Shown one piece after another: positions 11,146-23,670 of a stretch of 64,000 bases of DNA. Under the pieces are notes generated by a model. That model searched no databases. It was given only the letters and a program-made list of their open reading frames with translations, and was not told the origin of the DNA. Made by a program: the position numbers and the translations under genes. Each line of letters begins with the position of its first letter. Position 1 is the stretch's first letter. The stretch comes from Anodontia alba (lineage: Eukaryota > Mollusca > Bivalvia > Lucinida > Lucinidae), in assembly GCA_964016985.1 (NCBI GenBank), contig OZ024823.1:34370594-34434593 (forward strand), read 5' to 3'.

Positions 11146-14100
11146 ATACGTCGTCTGTACTCACCAAGTTTCATCTCTTTGAAAACTCCCTAGCAGGGGT
11201 ACCCGGGAGCTCAAACTTCGGTACCCGTCTCAATATGGTCGTTTGTAGGCAAAAGTCACCCTTTTTCTACGATACTTTTCTCAAAATTTCCCCGACGAAT
11301 TTCTTCAAAAATTATCCTGCCTGTTGCTCTACATATGTCCTCTACACTCACTAAGTTTCATGTCTTTGAAACCTCTCTAGTTGGGGAAACCAGGAGCTCG
11401 ATCTTGGGTACCACACCGCCAATGAAGAGCATGAGCCCTTTGTAGTCTACGAGACTTTTCTCAAAATTACATAATTTTCCCGAAGAATTTCTATAGAAAG
11501 ATTCCTGCTAATTGCTCCGTATACGAGACTTTTCACATAATTTTCCCGAAGAATTTCTATAGAAAGATTCCTGCTAGTTGCTCTGTATATGCCCTCTATA
11601 CTCACTAAGTTTTGTCTCTTTGAAAACTCCCTAGCAGGGGTACCCGGGAGCTCGAACTTAGGTACCCGTCTCAATATGTGCGTTTTTAGGCAAAAGAGAC
11701 CCTTTTTCTACGATACTTTTCTCAAAATTTTCCCGACGAATTTCTTTTAAAATTTTCCTGCTAGATGCTCCACATACGTCCTCTATACTCACCAAGTTTC
11801 ATGTCTTTGAAAACTCCCAAGCTGGGATAACCAGGAGCTCGAACTTGGGTACCCCACCGCCAATGAAGAGCATGAGCCCTTTGTAGTCTACGAGACTTTT
11901 CTAAAAATTTACCCGACGAATTTATTTTAAAAGATTCCTGCTAGTTGCTCTGTATACGCCCTCTGTACTCACCAAGTTTCGTCTTTTTGAAAACTCCCTA
12001 GCAGGGGTACCTGGGAGCTCGAACTTGGGTACCCGTATCAAGATGGTGGTCGTTTGTAGGCAAACGTGAACCTTTTTCTACGATACTTATCTCAATATTT
12101 TCCGGACGAATTTCTTTAAAAACTTTCCTGCCAGTTGCTCTTTATATGTCTTCTATACTCACCAAGTTTCATGTCTTAGGAATTTCCCTAGCTGGGGTAC
12201 CCAGGAGCTCGAACTTGGGTACTCCACCGCCAATTGAGAGCATGAGCCCATTGTAGTCTACGAGACTTTACTCAAAATTCACTAGACGAATTTCTTTCAA
12301 AAGATTCCTGCTAGTTGCTCTCTATACGCCATCTATACTCACCAAGTTTGGTCTCTTTGAAAACTCCCTAGCAGGGGTACCCGGGAGCTTGAACTTGGGT
12401 ACACGTCTCAATACGCTCGTTTCTAGGCAAAAGTGACCCTTTTTCTAAGATATTTTTCTCAGAATTTTCCCGACGAATTTCTTTCAAAATTTTCCGGCCA
12501 GTTGCTCTACATATGTCCTCCATACTCACTAAGTTTCATGTCTTTGAAAACTCCGTAGCTGGGGTATGCAGGAGCTCGAACTTGTGTACCCCACCGCCAA
12601 TGAAGAGCATGAGCCCATTGTAGTCTACGAGACTTTTCTCCAAATTTTCCCGACGAACATCTTTAAAAAGATTCTTGCTAGTTGCTCTGTATACGCCCTA
12701 TATACTCACCAAGTTTCATCTCTTTGAAACTCCCTAGCAGGGGTACCCGAGAGCTCGAACTTGGGTACCGGTCTCAATATGGTCGTTTGTAGGCAAAAGT
12801 GACCCTTTTTCTACGATACTTTTCTCAAAATTTTCCCGACGAATTTCTTTTAGAATTTTTCTGCCAGTTGCTCCACATATGTCCTCTATACTCACCAAGT
12901 TTCATGTCTTTGAAATTTCCCTAGCTGGGGTACACAGGAGCTCGAACTTGGGTACCACAACGCCAGTGAAAAGCATGAGCCCTTTGTAGTCTACGAGACT
13001 TTTCTTAAACATTTCCCGACGAATTTCTTTTAAAAGATTCCTGCTAGTTGCTCTGTATACGCCCACTGTATTCACCAAGTTTCATCTCTTTGAAAACTCC
13101 CTAGGTGGGGTACCCGGGAGCTCGAACTTTGGTTACCGTCTCAATATGGTCGTTTGTAGGCAAAAGTGACCCTTTTTCTACGATACTTTTCTCAAACTAT
13201 TCCCGACGAATTTCTTTTTAAATTCTCCTGCCAGTTGCTCTACATATGTGTCCTCTATACTCACCAAGTTTCATGTCTTTGAAAGCTCCAGGCTGCGGTA
13301 TCCAGGAGCTCGAACGTGTGTACCCCACCGCCAATGAAGAGCATGAGCCCTTTGTAGTCTACGAGACTTTTCTCAAACATTTCCCGACGAATTTACTTTT
13401 AAAGATTCCTGCTAGTTGCTCTGTATACTTCCTCTGTACTCACCAAGTTTCATCTCTTTGGAAACTCCCTAGCAGGGGTACCCGGGAGCTCGAACTTTGG
13501 TACCCGTCTCAATATGGTCGTTTGTATGCACAAGTGACCCTTTTTCTACGATACTTTTCTCAAAATTTTCCCGACGAATTTCATTTAGAATTTTCTTGCT
13601 AGTTGCTCTATATATGTCTTCTGTCCTTACTAGGTTTCATGCCTTTGAAAACTCCCTAGCTGGGGTACCCAGGAGCTCGAACTTGGGTACCCCACCGCCA
13701 ATGAAGTGCATGAGCCCTTTGTAGTCTACGAGACTTTTCTCAAAAATTTCCTGATGAATTTCTTTTAAAAGATTCCTGCTGGTTGCTATAGACTACGCCC
13801 TCTGTACTCACCAAGTTTTATCTCTTTGAAAACTCCCTAGCTGGGGTACCCGGGAGCTCGAACTTGGGTACCGGTCTCAATATGGTCGTTTGTAGGCAAA
13901 AGTTACCCTTTTTCTATGATACTTTTCTCAAAAATTTTCCCGACGAATTTCTTTTAACATTTTCTTGCCAGTTGCTCTATATGTGTCCTCTGTACACCAA
14001 GTTTCATGTCTCTGAAAATTCCCTAGCTGGGTTATCCAGAAGCTCGAACTTGGGTACCCCAACGCCAATGAACAGCATGAGCCCTTTGTAGTCTACCAGA

Positions 14101-16699
14101 CTTTTTTCAAAAATTTCCCGACGAATTTCTTTAAAAAGATTCCTGCTAGTTGCACTGTATACCTCCTCTGTACTCACCAAATACTTTTCTCAAAATTTTC
14201 CCAAAGAATTTCTTTCAAAATTTTCTTGATAGTACCTGTGTATGTGTCCTCTATACTTTTTAAGTTTCATGTCTCTGAAATTTCCCTAACTGGGGTACTT
14301 AGGAGCTCGAACTTGGGTACCCCACCGAAAATGAAGAGCATGAGCCCTTTTTAGTCTACGAGACTTTTCTCAAAAAATTCCCGACGAATTTATTCTAATA
14401 GATTCCTGCTAGTTGCTATGTATACGCCCTCTGTACTCACCAAGATTCATCTCTTTGAAAACTCGCTAGGTGTGCTACTTGGGAGCTCGAACTTTGGTAC
14501 CCGTCTCAATATGGTCGTTTGAAGGCAAAAGTGACCCTTTTTCTACGATACTTTTCTCAAAATTTTCCCGACGAATTATTTTTAAAATTTTCTTCCCACT
14601 TTCTCTATATGTGTCCTCTATACTCACCAAGTTCATGTCTTTGAAAACTCCGTACCTGGGGTATCCAGGAGCTCGAACGGGTACCCCACCTCCAATGAAG
14701 TGCATGAGCCCTTTGTAGTCTACGAGACTTTTCTAAAAAAATTCCCGACGAATTTCTTTTAAAAGATTCCTGCTGGTTGCTCTGTATACGTCCTCTGTAC
14801 TCACCAAGTTTCATCTTTTTGAAAACTGGCTAGGTGGGTTACCCGGGAGCTCGAACTTTGGTACCCGTCTCAATATGGTCGTTTGTAGGTAAAAGTGACC
14901 CTTTTACTACGATATTTTTCTCAAAATTTTCCCGACGAATTTCTTTTAAAATTTTCTTCCCACTTACTCTATATGTGCCCTCTATACTCACTAAGTTTCA
15001 TGTCTTTGAAAACTCCCTAGCTTGGGTACCCAGGAGCTCGAACTTGGGTACCCCACCGCCACTGAACAGCATGAGCCCTTTGTAGTCTACAAGACTTTCC
15101 TAAAAAAATTCCCATACGAATTTCTTTTAGAAGACTCCTGCTAGTTGCTCTGTATACGCCCTCTGCACTCACCAAGTTTCATCTCTTTGAAAACTGCCTA
15201 GGTTTGGTACCCGGGAGCTCGAACTTTGGTACCCTTCTCAATACGGTCGTTTGTAGGCAAAAGTGACCCTTTTTCTACGATACTTTTCTCAAAATTTTAC
15301 TGACGAATTTCATTTATAATTTTCTTGCCAGTTGCTCTATCTGTGTCCTGTGAACTCATCAAGTTTCATGTCTTTGAAAACTCCCTAGCTGGGGTATCCA
15401 GGAGCTCGAACTTGGGTACCCCACCGCCAATGAAGAGCATGAGCCCTTTGTAGTCTACGAGACTTTTCTCAAAAATGTCCCTTTTAAAAGATTCCTGCTA
15501 GTTGCTCTGTATACGCCCTCTGTACTCACCAAGTTTCATCTCTTTGGAAACTCGCTTGGTGGAGTACCCGGGAGCTCGAACTTTGGTACCCGTCTCAATA
15601 TGGTCGTTTGTAGGCAAAAGTGACCCTTTTTCTACGATACTTTTCTCAAAATTTTCGAGACGAATTTCTTTAAAAAATTTTCTTGCCAGTTGCCCTATAT
15701 GTGTCCTCTATACTTACCAAGTTTCATGTCTTTGAAAACTCCCTAGCTGGGGTACCCAGTAGCTCGAACTTGGGTACCCCACCGCCAATGAACAGCAAGA
15801 GCCCTTTGTAGTCTACGAGACTTTTCTCAAAAAATTCCCGACGAATTTCTTTAAAAAGATTCCTACTAGTTGCTCTTTATACGCCCTCTGTACTCACGAA
15901 GTTTCATCTCTTTGAAAACTCCCTAGGTGGGGTACCCGGGAGCTCGAACTTTGGTACCCGTCTCAATATTGTCGTTTGTAGGCAAAAGTGACCCTTTTTC
16001 TACTATACTTTTCTCAATATTTTCCCGACGCATTTCTTTTTGAGTTTTCCTGCCGGTTCTCTATATGTGTCCTCTGCACTCCTCTAGTTTCATGTCTTTG
16101 AGAACTCCCTAGCGAGGTTATCCAGGAGCTCGAACTTTGATACCCGTCTCAATATGGTCGTTTGTAGGCAAAAGTGACCCTTTTTCTACTATACTTTTCT
16201 CAAAATTTTCCCGACGAATTTCATTTAAAATTTTATTGCCCGTTGCTCTATATGTGTCCTCTGTCCTTACTAAGTTTCATGTCTTTGAAAACTCCCTAGC
16301 TGGGGTATCCAGTAGCTCGGACTCGGGTACCCCACCGCCAATGAAGAGCATGAGCCCTTTGTAGTCTACGAGACATTTCTCAAAAATTTCCCGACGAATT
16401 TCTTTAAAAAGATTCCTGCTAATTTCTCTGTATTCAACCTTTGTACTCACTAAGTTTTATCTCTTTGAAAACTCCCTAGGTTGGGTACCCGGGAGCTCGA
16501 ACTTTGGTACCCGTCTCAATATGGTCGTTTGTAGGCAAAAGTGACCCTTTTTCTACGATACTTTTCTCAAAATTTTCCCGACGAATTTCTTTCTAAATTT
16601 TTTTGATAGTAGCACTATATGTGTCCTCGATACTTTTTAAGTTTCATGTCTCTGAAAACTCCCTAACTAGGGTACCCAGGAGCTCGAACTTGGGTAACC

Positions 16700-18900
16700 C
16701 ACCGACAATGAAGAGCATGAGCCCTTTGTAGTCTAAGAGACTTTTCTTAAAAATTTCCCGACGAATTTCTTTTAATAGATTCCTGCTAGTTGCTCTGTAT
16801 ACGCCCTCTGTACTCACCAAGTTTCATTTCTTTGAAAACTCGCTAGGTGGGGTACTTGGGAGCTCGAACTTTGGTACCCGTCTCAATATGGTCGTTTGAA
16901 GGCAAACGTGACCCTTTTTCTACGATACTTTTCTCAAAATTTTCCCGACGAATTTCTTTTGAAATTTTCTTCCCACTTGCTCTTTATGTGTCCTCTATAC
17001 TCACCAAGTTCATGTCTTTGAAAACTCCGTAGCTGGGGTATCCAGGAGCTCGAACGGGTACCCCACCTCCAATGAAGAGCATGAGCCCTTTGTAGTCTAC
17101 GAGACTTTTCTAAAAAATTTCCCGACGAATTTCTTTTAAAAGACTCCTGCTAGTTGCTCTGTATACGCCCTCTGTACTCACCAAGTTTCATCTCTTTGAA
17201 AACTCCCTAGGTTGGGTACCCGGTAGCTCGAACATTGGTACCCGTCTCAATATGGTCGTTTGTAGGCAAAAGTGTCCCTTTTTCTACGATACTTTTCTTA
17301 AACTTTTCCCGACGATTTTCTTTTAAAATTTTCTTCCCACTTGCTCTATATGTGTTCTCTATACTCACCAAGTGTCATGTCTTTGAAAATCCCGTAGCTG
17401 GGGTACCCAGGAGCTCGAACTTGGGTACCCCACCGCTAAAGAACAGCATGAGCCCTTTGTAGTCTGCGAGACTTTTCTAAGATATTTCCCGACGAATTTC
17501 TTTTAAAAGATTCCAGCTGGTTGCTCTGTATACGTCCTCTGTACTCACCAAGTTTCATCTTTTTGAAAACTGGCTAGGTGGGGTACCCGGGAGCTCGAAC
17601 TTTAGTACCCGTCTCAATATGGTCGTTTGTAGGCAAAAGTGACCCTTTTTCTACTATACTTTTCTCAAAATTTTCCTGACGAATTTCTTTTAAAATTTTC
17701 TTCCCACTTGCTCTATATGTGTCCTCTTACCTTACCAAGTTTCATGTCTTTGAAAACTCCCTAGCTGGGGTACCCAGGAGCTCGAACTTGGGTACCCCAC
17801 CGCCAATGAAGAGCATGAGCCCTTTGTAGTCTACGAGACTTTTCTCAAAAATTTCCCGACGAATTTCTTTTATAAAATTCCTGTTAGTTTCTCTGTATAC
17901 GCCCTCTGTACTCACGAAGTTTCATCTCTTTGAAAACTCCCTAGGTGGGGTACCCGAGAGCTCGAACTTTGGTACCCGTCTCAATATGGTCGTTTGAAGG
18001 CAAACGTGACCCTTTTTCTACGATACTTTTCTCAAAATTTTCCCGACGAATTTCTTTTGAAATTTTCTTCCCACTTGCTCTTTATGTGTCCTCTATACTC
18101 ACCAAGTTCATGTCTTTGAAAACTCCGTAGCTGGGGTATCCAGGAGCTCGAACGGGTACCCCACCTCCAATGAAGAGCATGAGCCCTTTGTAGTCTACGA
18201 GACTTTTCTAAAAAATTTCCCGACGAATTTCTTTTAGAAGACTCCTGCTAGTTGCTCTGCATACGCCCTCTGTACTCACCAAGTTTCATCTCTTTGGAAA
18301 CTCCCTAGGTTGGGTACCCGGTAGCTCGAACATTGGTACCCGTCTCAATATGGTCGTTTGTAGGCAAAAGTGTCCCTTTTTCTACGATACTTTTCTCAAA
18401 CTTTTCCCGACGAATTTCTTTTAAAATTTTCTTCCCACTTGCTCTATATGTGTCCTCTATACTCACCAAGTGTCATGTCTTTGAAAACCCCGTAGCTGGG
18501 GTACCCAGGAGCTCGAACTTGGGTACCCCACCGCCAAAGAACAGCATGAGCCCTTTGTAGTCTGCGAGACTTTTCTAAGATATTTCCCGACGAATTTCTT
18601 TTATAAGATTCCAGCTGGTTGCTCTGTATACGTCCTCTGTACTCACCAAGTTTCATCTTTTTGAAAACTGGCTAGGTGGGGTACCCGGGAGCTCGAACTT
18701 TGGTACCCGTCTCAATATGGTCGTTTGTAGGCAAAAGTGACCCTTTTTCTACTATACTTTTCTCAAAATTTTCGAGACGAATTTCTTTTAAAATTTTCTT
18801 CCCACTTGCTCTATATGTGTCCTCTTACCTTACCAAGTTTCATGTCTTTGAAAACTCCCTAGCTCGGGTACCCAGGAGCTCGAACTTGGGTACCCCACCG
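16700..18900 (+). repeat. Higher-order repeat: 1,098-bp block present twice
   Basis: Blocks starting near 16800 and 17900 match each other better than either matches its neighbours, at an offset of 1,098 bp, exactly three 366-bp units. Diagnostic variants such as GTTTGAAGGCAAACGTG and CGAACGGGTACCCCACCTCC occur at the same place in both. Confidence 0.8.
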
Positions 18901-19640
18901 CCAATGAAGAGCATGAGCCCTTTGTAGTCTACGAGACTTTTCTCAAAAATTTCCCGACGAATTTCTTTTATAAAATTCCTGTTAGTTTCTCTTTACGCCC
19001 TCTGTACTCACGAAGTTTCATCTCTTTGAAAACTCCCTAGGTGGGGTACCCGAGAGCTCGAACTTTGGTACCCGTCTCAATATGGTCGTTTGTAGGCAAA
19101 AGTGACCCTTTTTCTACGATACTTTTCTCAAAATTTTCCCCGACGAATTTCTTTTTTAATTTTCTTGCCAGTTGCTCTATATGTGTCCTCTGTACTCACG
19201 AAGTTTCATCTCTTTGAAAACTCCGTAGGGTTGGTAGCCGGGAGCTCGAACTTTGGTACCCGTCTCAATATGGTCGTTTGTAGGCAAAAGTGACTCTTTT
19301 CTACGATACTTTTCTCAAAATTTTCCCGACGTATTTCTTTTATAATTTTCTTGCCAGTTGCTCTATATATGTCCTCTATACTCATCAATTTTCATGTCTT
19401 TGAAGACTCCCTAGCTGGAGTATCCAGGAGCTCGAACTTGGGTACCCCCACCGCTAATGAAGAGCATGAGCCCTTTGTAGTCTACGAGACTTTTCTCAAA
19501 AATTTCCCGACGAATTTCTTTTAAAAGATTCCTGCTAGTTGTTCTGTATACGCCCTCTGTACTCACCAAGTTTCATCTCTTTGAAAACTCCTTAGGTGGG
19601 GTACCCGGGAGCTCGAACTTTGGTACCCGTCTCAATATAT

Positions 19641-22205
19641 CTTTGTACATTTCAAGCTGTCTTGTTTCTTACTGTTTGTGAAGTTCGTTTTGTTTTCTTA
19701 AATATTATAATTTTTTGTCTTTGTTTCCCTTCGCTGATAATTAATTAGGTGTTTCTTCTTAATATTTGAGGGAAGGCATAATGCTTGAAAAACAGAATAG
19801 CTTAATGCTTGAAAAACAGAATAGCTCCAATTCGGATGGCTGTAAAGTTACTTTCATATTATATGTTAAAATGTATTTTGGTACGCATATTTAATAATTT
19901 TTCTCTTGCTTTTCTACATTTTTGTATTCTTAATACATGTACTTTTATAATAAACATCTTCTTCTTAATATAATAATCATAATCTTCATAATTCATAATC
20001 TTCTTATGTTCTCTCAGAGATTATGAAGCACAAAAAGCACATGAATACATTAATTCTTTCGCTACCAAATTTCAAAATCTCATCTGTTTTATTAAATGAA
20101 CCATCGGTTTGAAAGTTCATATGTAAAGCTGAAAGACTAAATGTGAAATAGCGTTGATCGCGATGAGACGGTTCATTATACGCCGTCTCATCTGGATCCA
20201 CGCTGTTTGCCAAAGCCTATTAACATTGCCTATGACAATGAAAGTAGTTTATTAAGGGGAGTTCGATAAAACTGTGTCATTTTGAATACAGATATAACTT
20301 TATCATTGCTGCTAAGCTGCGTGGTGAAAAAACTATCCCTTATATATAAATGATCACTTTCAGACGAATCCGTCGGAAAAAAATATATTCTTTATTTCCT
20401 GGTGCTTCCATGCGGTCAGTTTATCAAGCAAATGAACAGCGAAAACCTTTATGAAACTGTACGAATGCACAGTCTTGTGAACTTTAATATTTGCTAGAGC
20501 CCTATGAACCTTGCTTTCGTACAGTATAAAAAGCCTTATTTCAGATCGCACTTCATATGAGCCGTGGCACGAGAAAGCCCGATTTCGAGATGCCAGCGCA
20601 GATGATTCAGATTAGCCTGCTCATCTGCGCTCGCTTAACATTACGTAAACACACCTATTCAAATACATTCAAAATTTTTACTACCAAAGAAGGAAAATTT
20701 CTGTTAAAAAAATCTGATATTTTTAATATTTCTGCTTAAAGACATAGGCGGTTCTAACGAGCACCTACACTCTATGTCTTTAAGCAAAATAAAAAAATAA
20801 TGTATACCCCTGTAAACCCCAGTTTTACTATATAAAAAATGGGGTTTAAAGGGGTCAAAATTATATAGTCGTGTTTTCGTGATGAAGACATCGACAGCTC
20901 TACTTAAGACAGAGAACTCTGATCCGCCCCGCGGATGCACAGCCTCCTCTGAGCATTCTTTATTCGCTCTTCAGGGAGCTGGTTTTCTTACTTCACTGCA
21001 AATATGATAATGTAGTGTATTCTGATTAACAATTTCGAACAAAGAATAAGAAACAAGTCATTGATAAAATGACATTTTGGCCGCATATCTAATTTATTGT
21101 CTTTGAACGGTGCACTAGCGCCTTTCTTTATATCTGTATACGGGTCGTCCGTATGGTCATTGTTGCATTTAGCGACAACCTAGGCAGGCTTACCTAATGG
21201 TATTAAACGAATTGAAAAGGTAAAAGGTGAACAGTGATCAAAATAGAAATAGTAATCAATAGAGCCTGAGGATTGAAGATGATTAAATACAGAAGCATGT
21301 AACAAGCAGAAATGGTGCTGCATTGTGAACTTGTGTTTACCCTGATTCACCTTTTTTTTCTACGGTAAATGGAGAAACAGGGGATTTGTGAGGACGTTAA
21401 CGTAATATTATTTACTGGGCAATCTGCACTAGGCATATAGGCATTATTTTGCAAGTTAGACTTTTCAGACTTAATCGAACGTAGGTAAAGTTACCATTTG
21501 AGCAGCGTATGTATAGCACACTCGTAGTCATCTTTAATATTTAGTCTAGTTTTTATTTTAACCCATTCCAATAACGAATTAGTATTTTTATTATTATTAT
21601 TTATTTATTCTTATCCATTTGATTTAACGACTTGAGGCAGTCTGTGCATAACACAAAGCTAGACATTTAGTGTGTATGCAAGTCGAATAACGAATAAGTA
21701 GCTGTTTATTTTATTTTATTTTATTTTATTTATCTGTGCTTGTTGACACTTTTGAATAACGAATAAGTAACGTATGATTTATTTGCGATTGAATGTCGAA
21801 TAACGGATAAGTAACTGTTTATTTCTTTTACAAAAAAATATAGACTAATTTTATCAAACTTGGCATAACGTTTGAATAACGAATAAGTAACGTATTACTT
21901 ATTCGCGATTGAATGTCGAATAACAAATAAATAACTGTTTAGTTGTTTCCTGTTCAGAAATATAAGACAAATGCTATCTGTATTTGGCATTACTTTTGAA
22001 TAACGAATAAGTAACGTATTACTTATTCGATATTGAGTGTCGAATAACGAATAAGTAACTGTTTAGTTATTTCCTGTTCAGAAATATAAGACAAATGCTA
22101 TCTGTACTTGGCATAACTTTTGAATAACGAATAAGTAACGTATTACTTATTCGATATTGAATATCGAATAGCGAAACGGGAATAAGTTACTAACTTGACG
22201 CTTAT
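19641..22205 (-). repeat. Right arm of the foldback element
   Basis: This is the inverse copy of 6144-8748. It includes the AAGAAGAAGATG region, a piggyBac-type MITE (about 20055-20255), a MITE-A (20638-20884) and the terminal direct repeats (21690-22190). Its MITE-A has lost much of the central hairpin, and its T-run in the terminal repeats is shorter than in the left arm, so the arms have diverged since they formed. No gene. Confidence 0.9.
20638..20884 (+). mobile_element. MITE-A nested in the right arm
   Basis: The ends are ACATTACGTAAACACACC and AGTCGTGTTTTCGTGATG. The core GAACCGCCTCG palindrome is reduced to one arm, unlike the left-arm copy. Confidence 0.8.
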
Positions 22206-22214
22206 GGTGGACCG
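22206..22214. repeat. Right 9-bp target-site duplication GGTGGACCG
   Basis: It directly follows the right terminus CGCTTAT and is identical to 6135-6143. Confidence 0.9.
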
Positions 22215-22300
22215 GTGGTTTACTCTACTGATCGTTCTAAGGCGGTGGTCCCGGTGTTAGTCTTACTCTTTGGTGCTAGTTAAGTCCCTAAACTAACTGT
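22213..22300 (+). repeat. Repeat R fragment at the foldback insertion site
   Basis: CCGGTGGTTTACTCTACTGA, followed by GTTCTAAGGCGGTGGTCCCGG, matches 46737-46800. The foldback element therefore landed inside or at the edge of an R copy, using a site in this phrase as target. Confidence 0.7.
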
Positions 22301-22494
22301 ATATCGGTACCTTCTTTAAAATGCTGTCTGATAAGTCTTCTTGAGCTTAGCAAGAGCGCAGTCTGCAAAAGTTTAAATTATGTATGCTAATTATGTAATT
22401 ATAGTTTGGTAGACAGACACATATTACATGTACGTACTCCTTTTACATTTTGTTACCTGATATTTACACTTAATGGTAGCAAAGTCCACTCCGA
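22301..22494. other. Short unannotated stretch
   Basis: AT-rich sequence with no gene or repeat that I recognise. Confidence 0.4.
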
Positions 22495-23035
22495 TGATTA
22501 ATACTAAACCTTTACCACTCCCTTCAGCTGGCTAATTCAGCAGACGACAAATGGATGATATTTTCACTTTTCTAAGAAAACAGAATTTGACATTTCATGC
22601 AAATTGTCTCTATTGGAGATAATATGCATGAAATGTCAAAACATTTTTTTTCTAAGGAAACATAAGAAAACAATATTTCAATATGTCGTCTGCTGAAAAT
22701 TATACCAAGCATGCTAAGCAGGTGATATTCGGTATGTATAGGTGCACAAGTAAGATCTAAATTCAGACGTATTTCAACCATGAAAGAAAAATATTAATCA
22801 TTTTGCATTTTTGTGTTCTTCGCGAATTTCACATTGAGCCTAGTAGGGGCCCCTATTTGGAATAAATAATGCTTAGCACTCTTGGTAAATATTTTAACAG
22901 ACATTCCATGGAAGACAATTTGCATGAAATGTCAAAACCTGTTTTCTGGAAAACATCAGAAAATATCATCAATTGGTCATCTGCTGAATTAGCCCAGAGA
23001 GTGGTAAAGGTTAAAGCGGAGTATGCATATGTGTA
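22495..23035. mobile_element. MITE-B pair
   Basis: The left end reads CCTTTACCACTCCCTTC, then GCTAATTCAGCAGACGAC. The right end near 22975-23012 is its inverse (CATCTGCTGAATTAGCCC, then AGAGTGGTAAAGG). Internal inverted phrases TTTGACATTTCATGCAAATT and GCATGAAATGTCAAAAC occur twice, suggesting two copies, one nested or tandem. A third end is at about 49660-49835. Confidence 0.65.
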
Positions 23036-23079
23036 CATGTAACGTGCAAGCTATACATCATTATGTTCCTCCCTACCCC

Positions 23080-23116
23080 CCCCAACCCCCCCCCCCACCC
23101 CCACACGCACACACAC
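23080..23116. repeat. C-rich and (CA)n low-complexity tract
   Basis: A run of C with single A interruptions is followed by CACACGCACACACAC. Confidence 0.9.
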
Positions 23117-23187
23117 GAAAAGGTGGGAGATATATTGTTTTTGCCTTGGTTGTCTGGCCGTCTTACCGTCCGTCCGTCCGCCACAAA

Positions 23188-23650
23188 TCGTGTCCGCTCT
23201 AGAACTTAAAAACCGTTCAAGATAATTTTATGAAACTACATAGAAATATAAAGCATCAACAGATGACGTGCAAACCACAAGAACCATAACTCTTGTCAAT
23301 ACTTTTTGGAGTTATTCCACTTTGAAATTTGGCAATGGTCATTTCGTGTCCGCTCTATAAATTGAAAACCGTTCAAGGTATTTTCATGAAACTTCAAAGA
23401 ATTATAAAACATCATTAGATGGCGGGCAGACCACAAGAACCGAAACTCTTGTCTATACATTTTTGAAGTTATTTCCCTTTGAAATTTGACAATGGTAATT
23501 TCGTGTCCACTCTTAACTTGAAAATCGTTCAAGATAGTATCATGAAACCTCATAGAAAAATAAAGCATCATCAGGTGCCGTGCAAACCACAAGAACCGTA
23601 ACTCTTGTCTATTCATTTTGGAATTACTTCCCTTTGATGTGGTTACTCAT
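23188..23650 (+). repeat. About 157-bp tandem repeat, three units
   Basis: Units start at TCGTGTCCGCTCT near 23188, 23344 and 23501. Each contains ACCGTTCAAG, ATGAAACTT-like, AAGAACCGTAACTCTTGTC and TTATTTCCCTTTGAAATTTG phrases. The layout parallels the tandem arrays at 31.3 and 62-63.9 kb. Confidence 0.85.
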
Positions 23651-23670
23651 TAGACGAAACCCATGAATCG

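Larger units (their letters stand above)
9901..19640 (+). repeat. Satellite array, main segment (about 26 two-part units of 366 bp)
   Basis: The period of about 366 bp can be followed by GTCGTTTGTAGGCAAAAGTG, near 12784, 13150, 13517 and 13885, for example. Each unit has two diverged halves of about 183 bp that share CGACGAATTTCTTTTAAAA and TGAAAACTCCCTAG. Each half carries a small hairpin of GGGTACC repeated in inverse around GAGCTCGAACTT. Some units have lost or gained a half. Translated frames repeat with the array and are not proteins. Confidence 0.95.
6144..22205. mobile_element. Giant foldback transposable element (16.06 kb), non-autonomous
   Basis: The two ends are inverted copies (left ATAAGCGTCAAGTTAG, right CTAACTTGACGCTTAT) and the match continues for about 2.6 kb inward on each side. 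Identical 9-bp duplications flank it. Inside is an 11-kb satellite array whose first 1.15 kb is inverted relative to the remainder, so the satellite also takes part in the fold. A 9-bp duplication with very long inverted ends is what Foldback and Mutator-like elements produce; class assignment is inference. I see no transposase: open frames inside are satellite translations of at most 118 residues, repeated with the array. It would therefore depend on an enzyme supplied elsewhere. Confidence 0.88.

Noticed and set aside
10244..19400. Many 60-118 residue open frames with recurring VPVSIWSFVGKSDPFSTILFSKFSRRISF-like sequence
   Set aside because: They repeat with the satellite period on both strands, end at unit boundaries, and differ by indels that do not respect the frame. 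They are translations of satellite DNA, not a protein family.
8749..19640. CRISPR-like array, because of regular repeats
   Set aside because: Units are about 366 bp, diverged, and have no constant short repeat with unique spacers. The context is eukaryotic.
6144..22205. Maverick/Polinton or another large self-synthesising element
   Set aside because: The size and long inverted ends fit, but there is no DNA polymerase, integrase or capsid-type coding sequence, and the target duplication is 9 bp, not 6.
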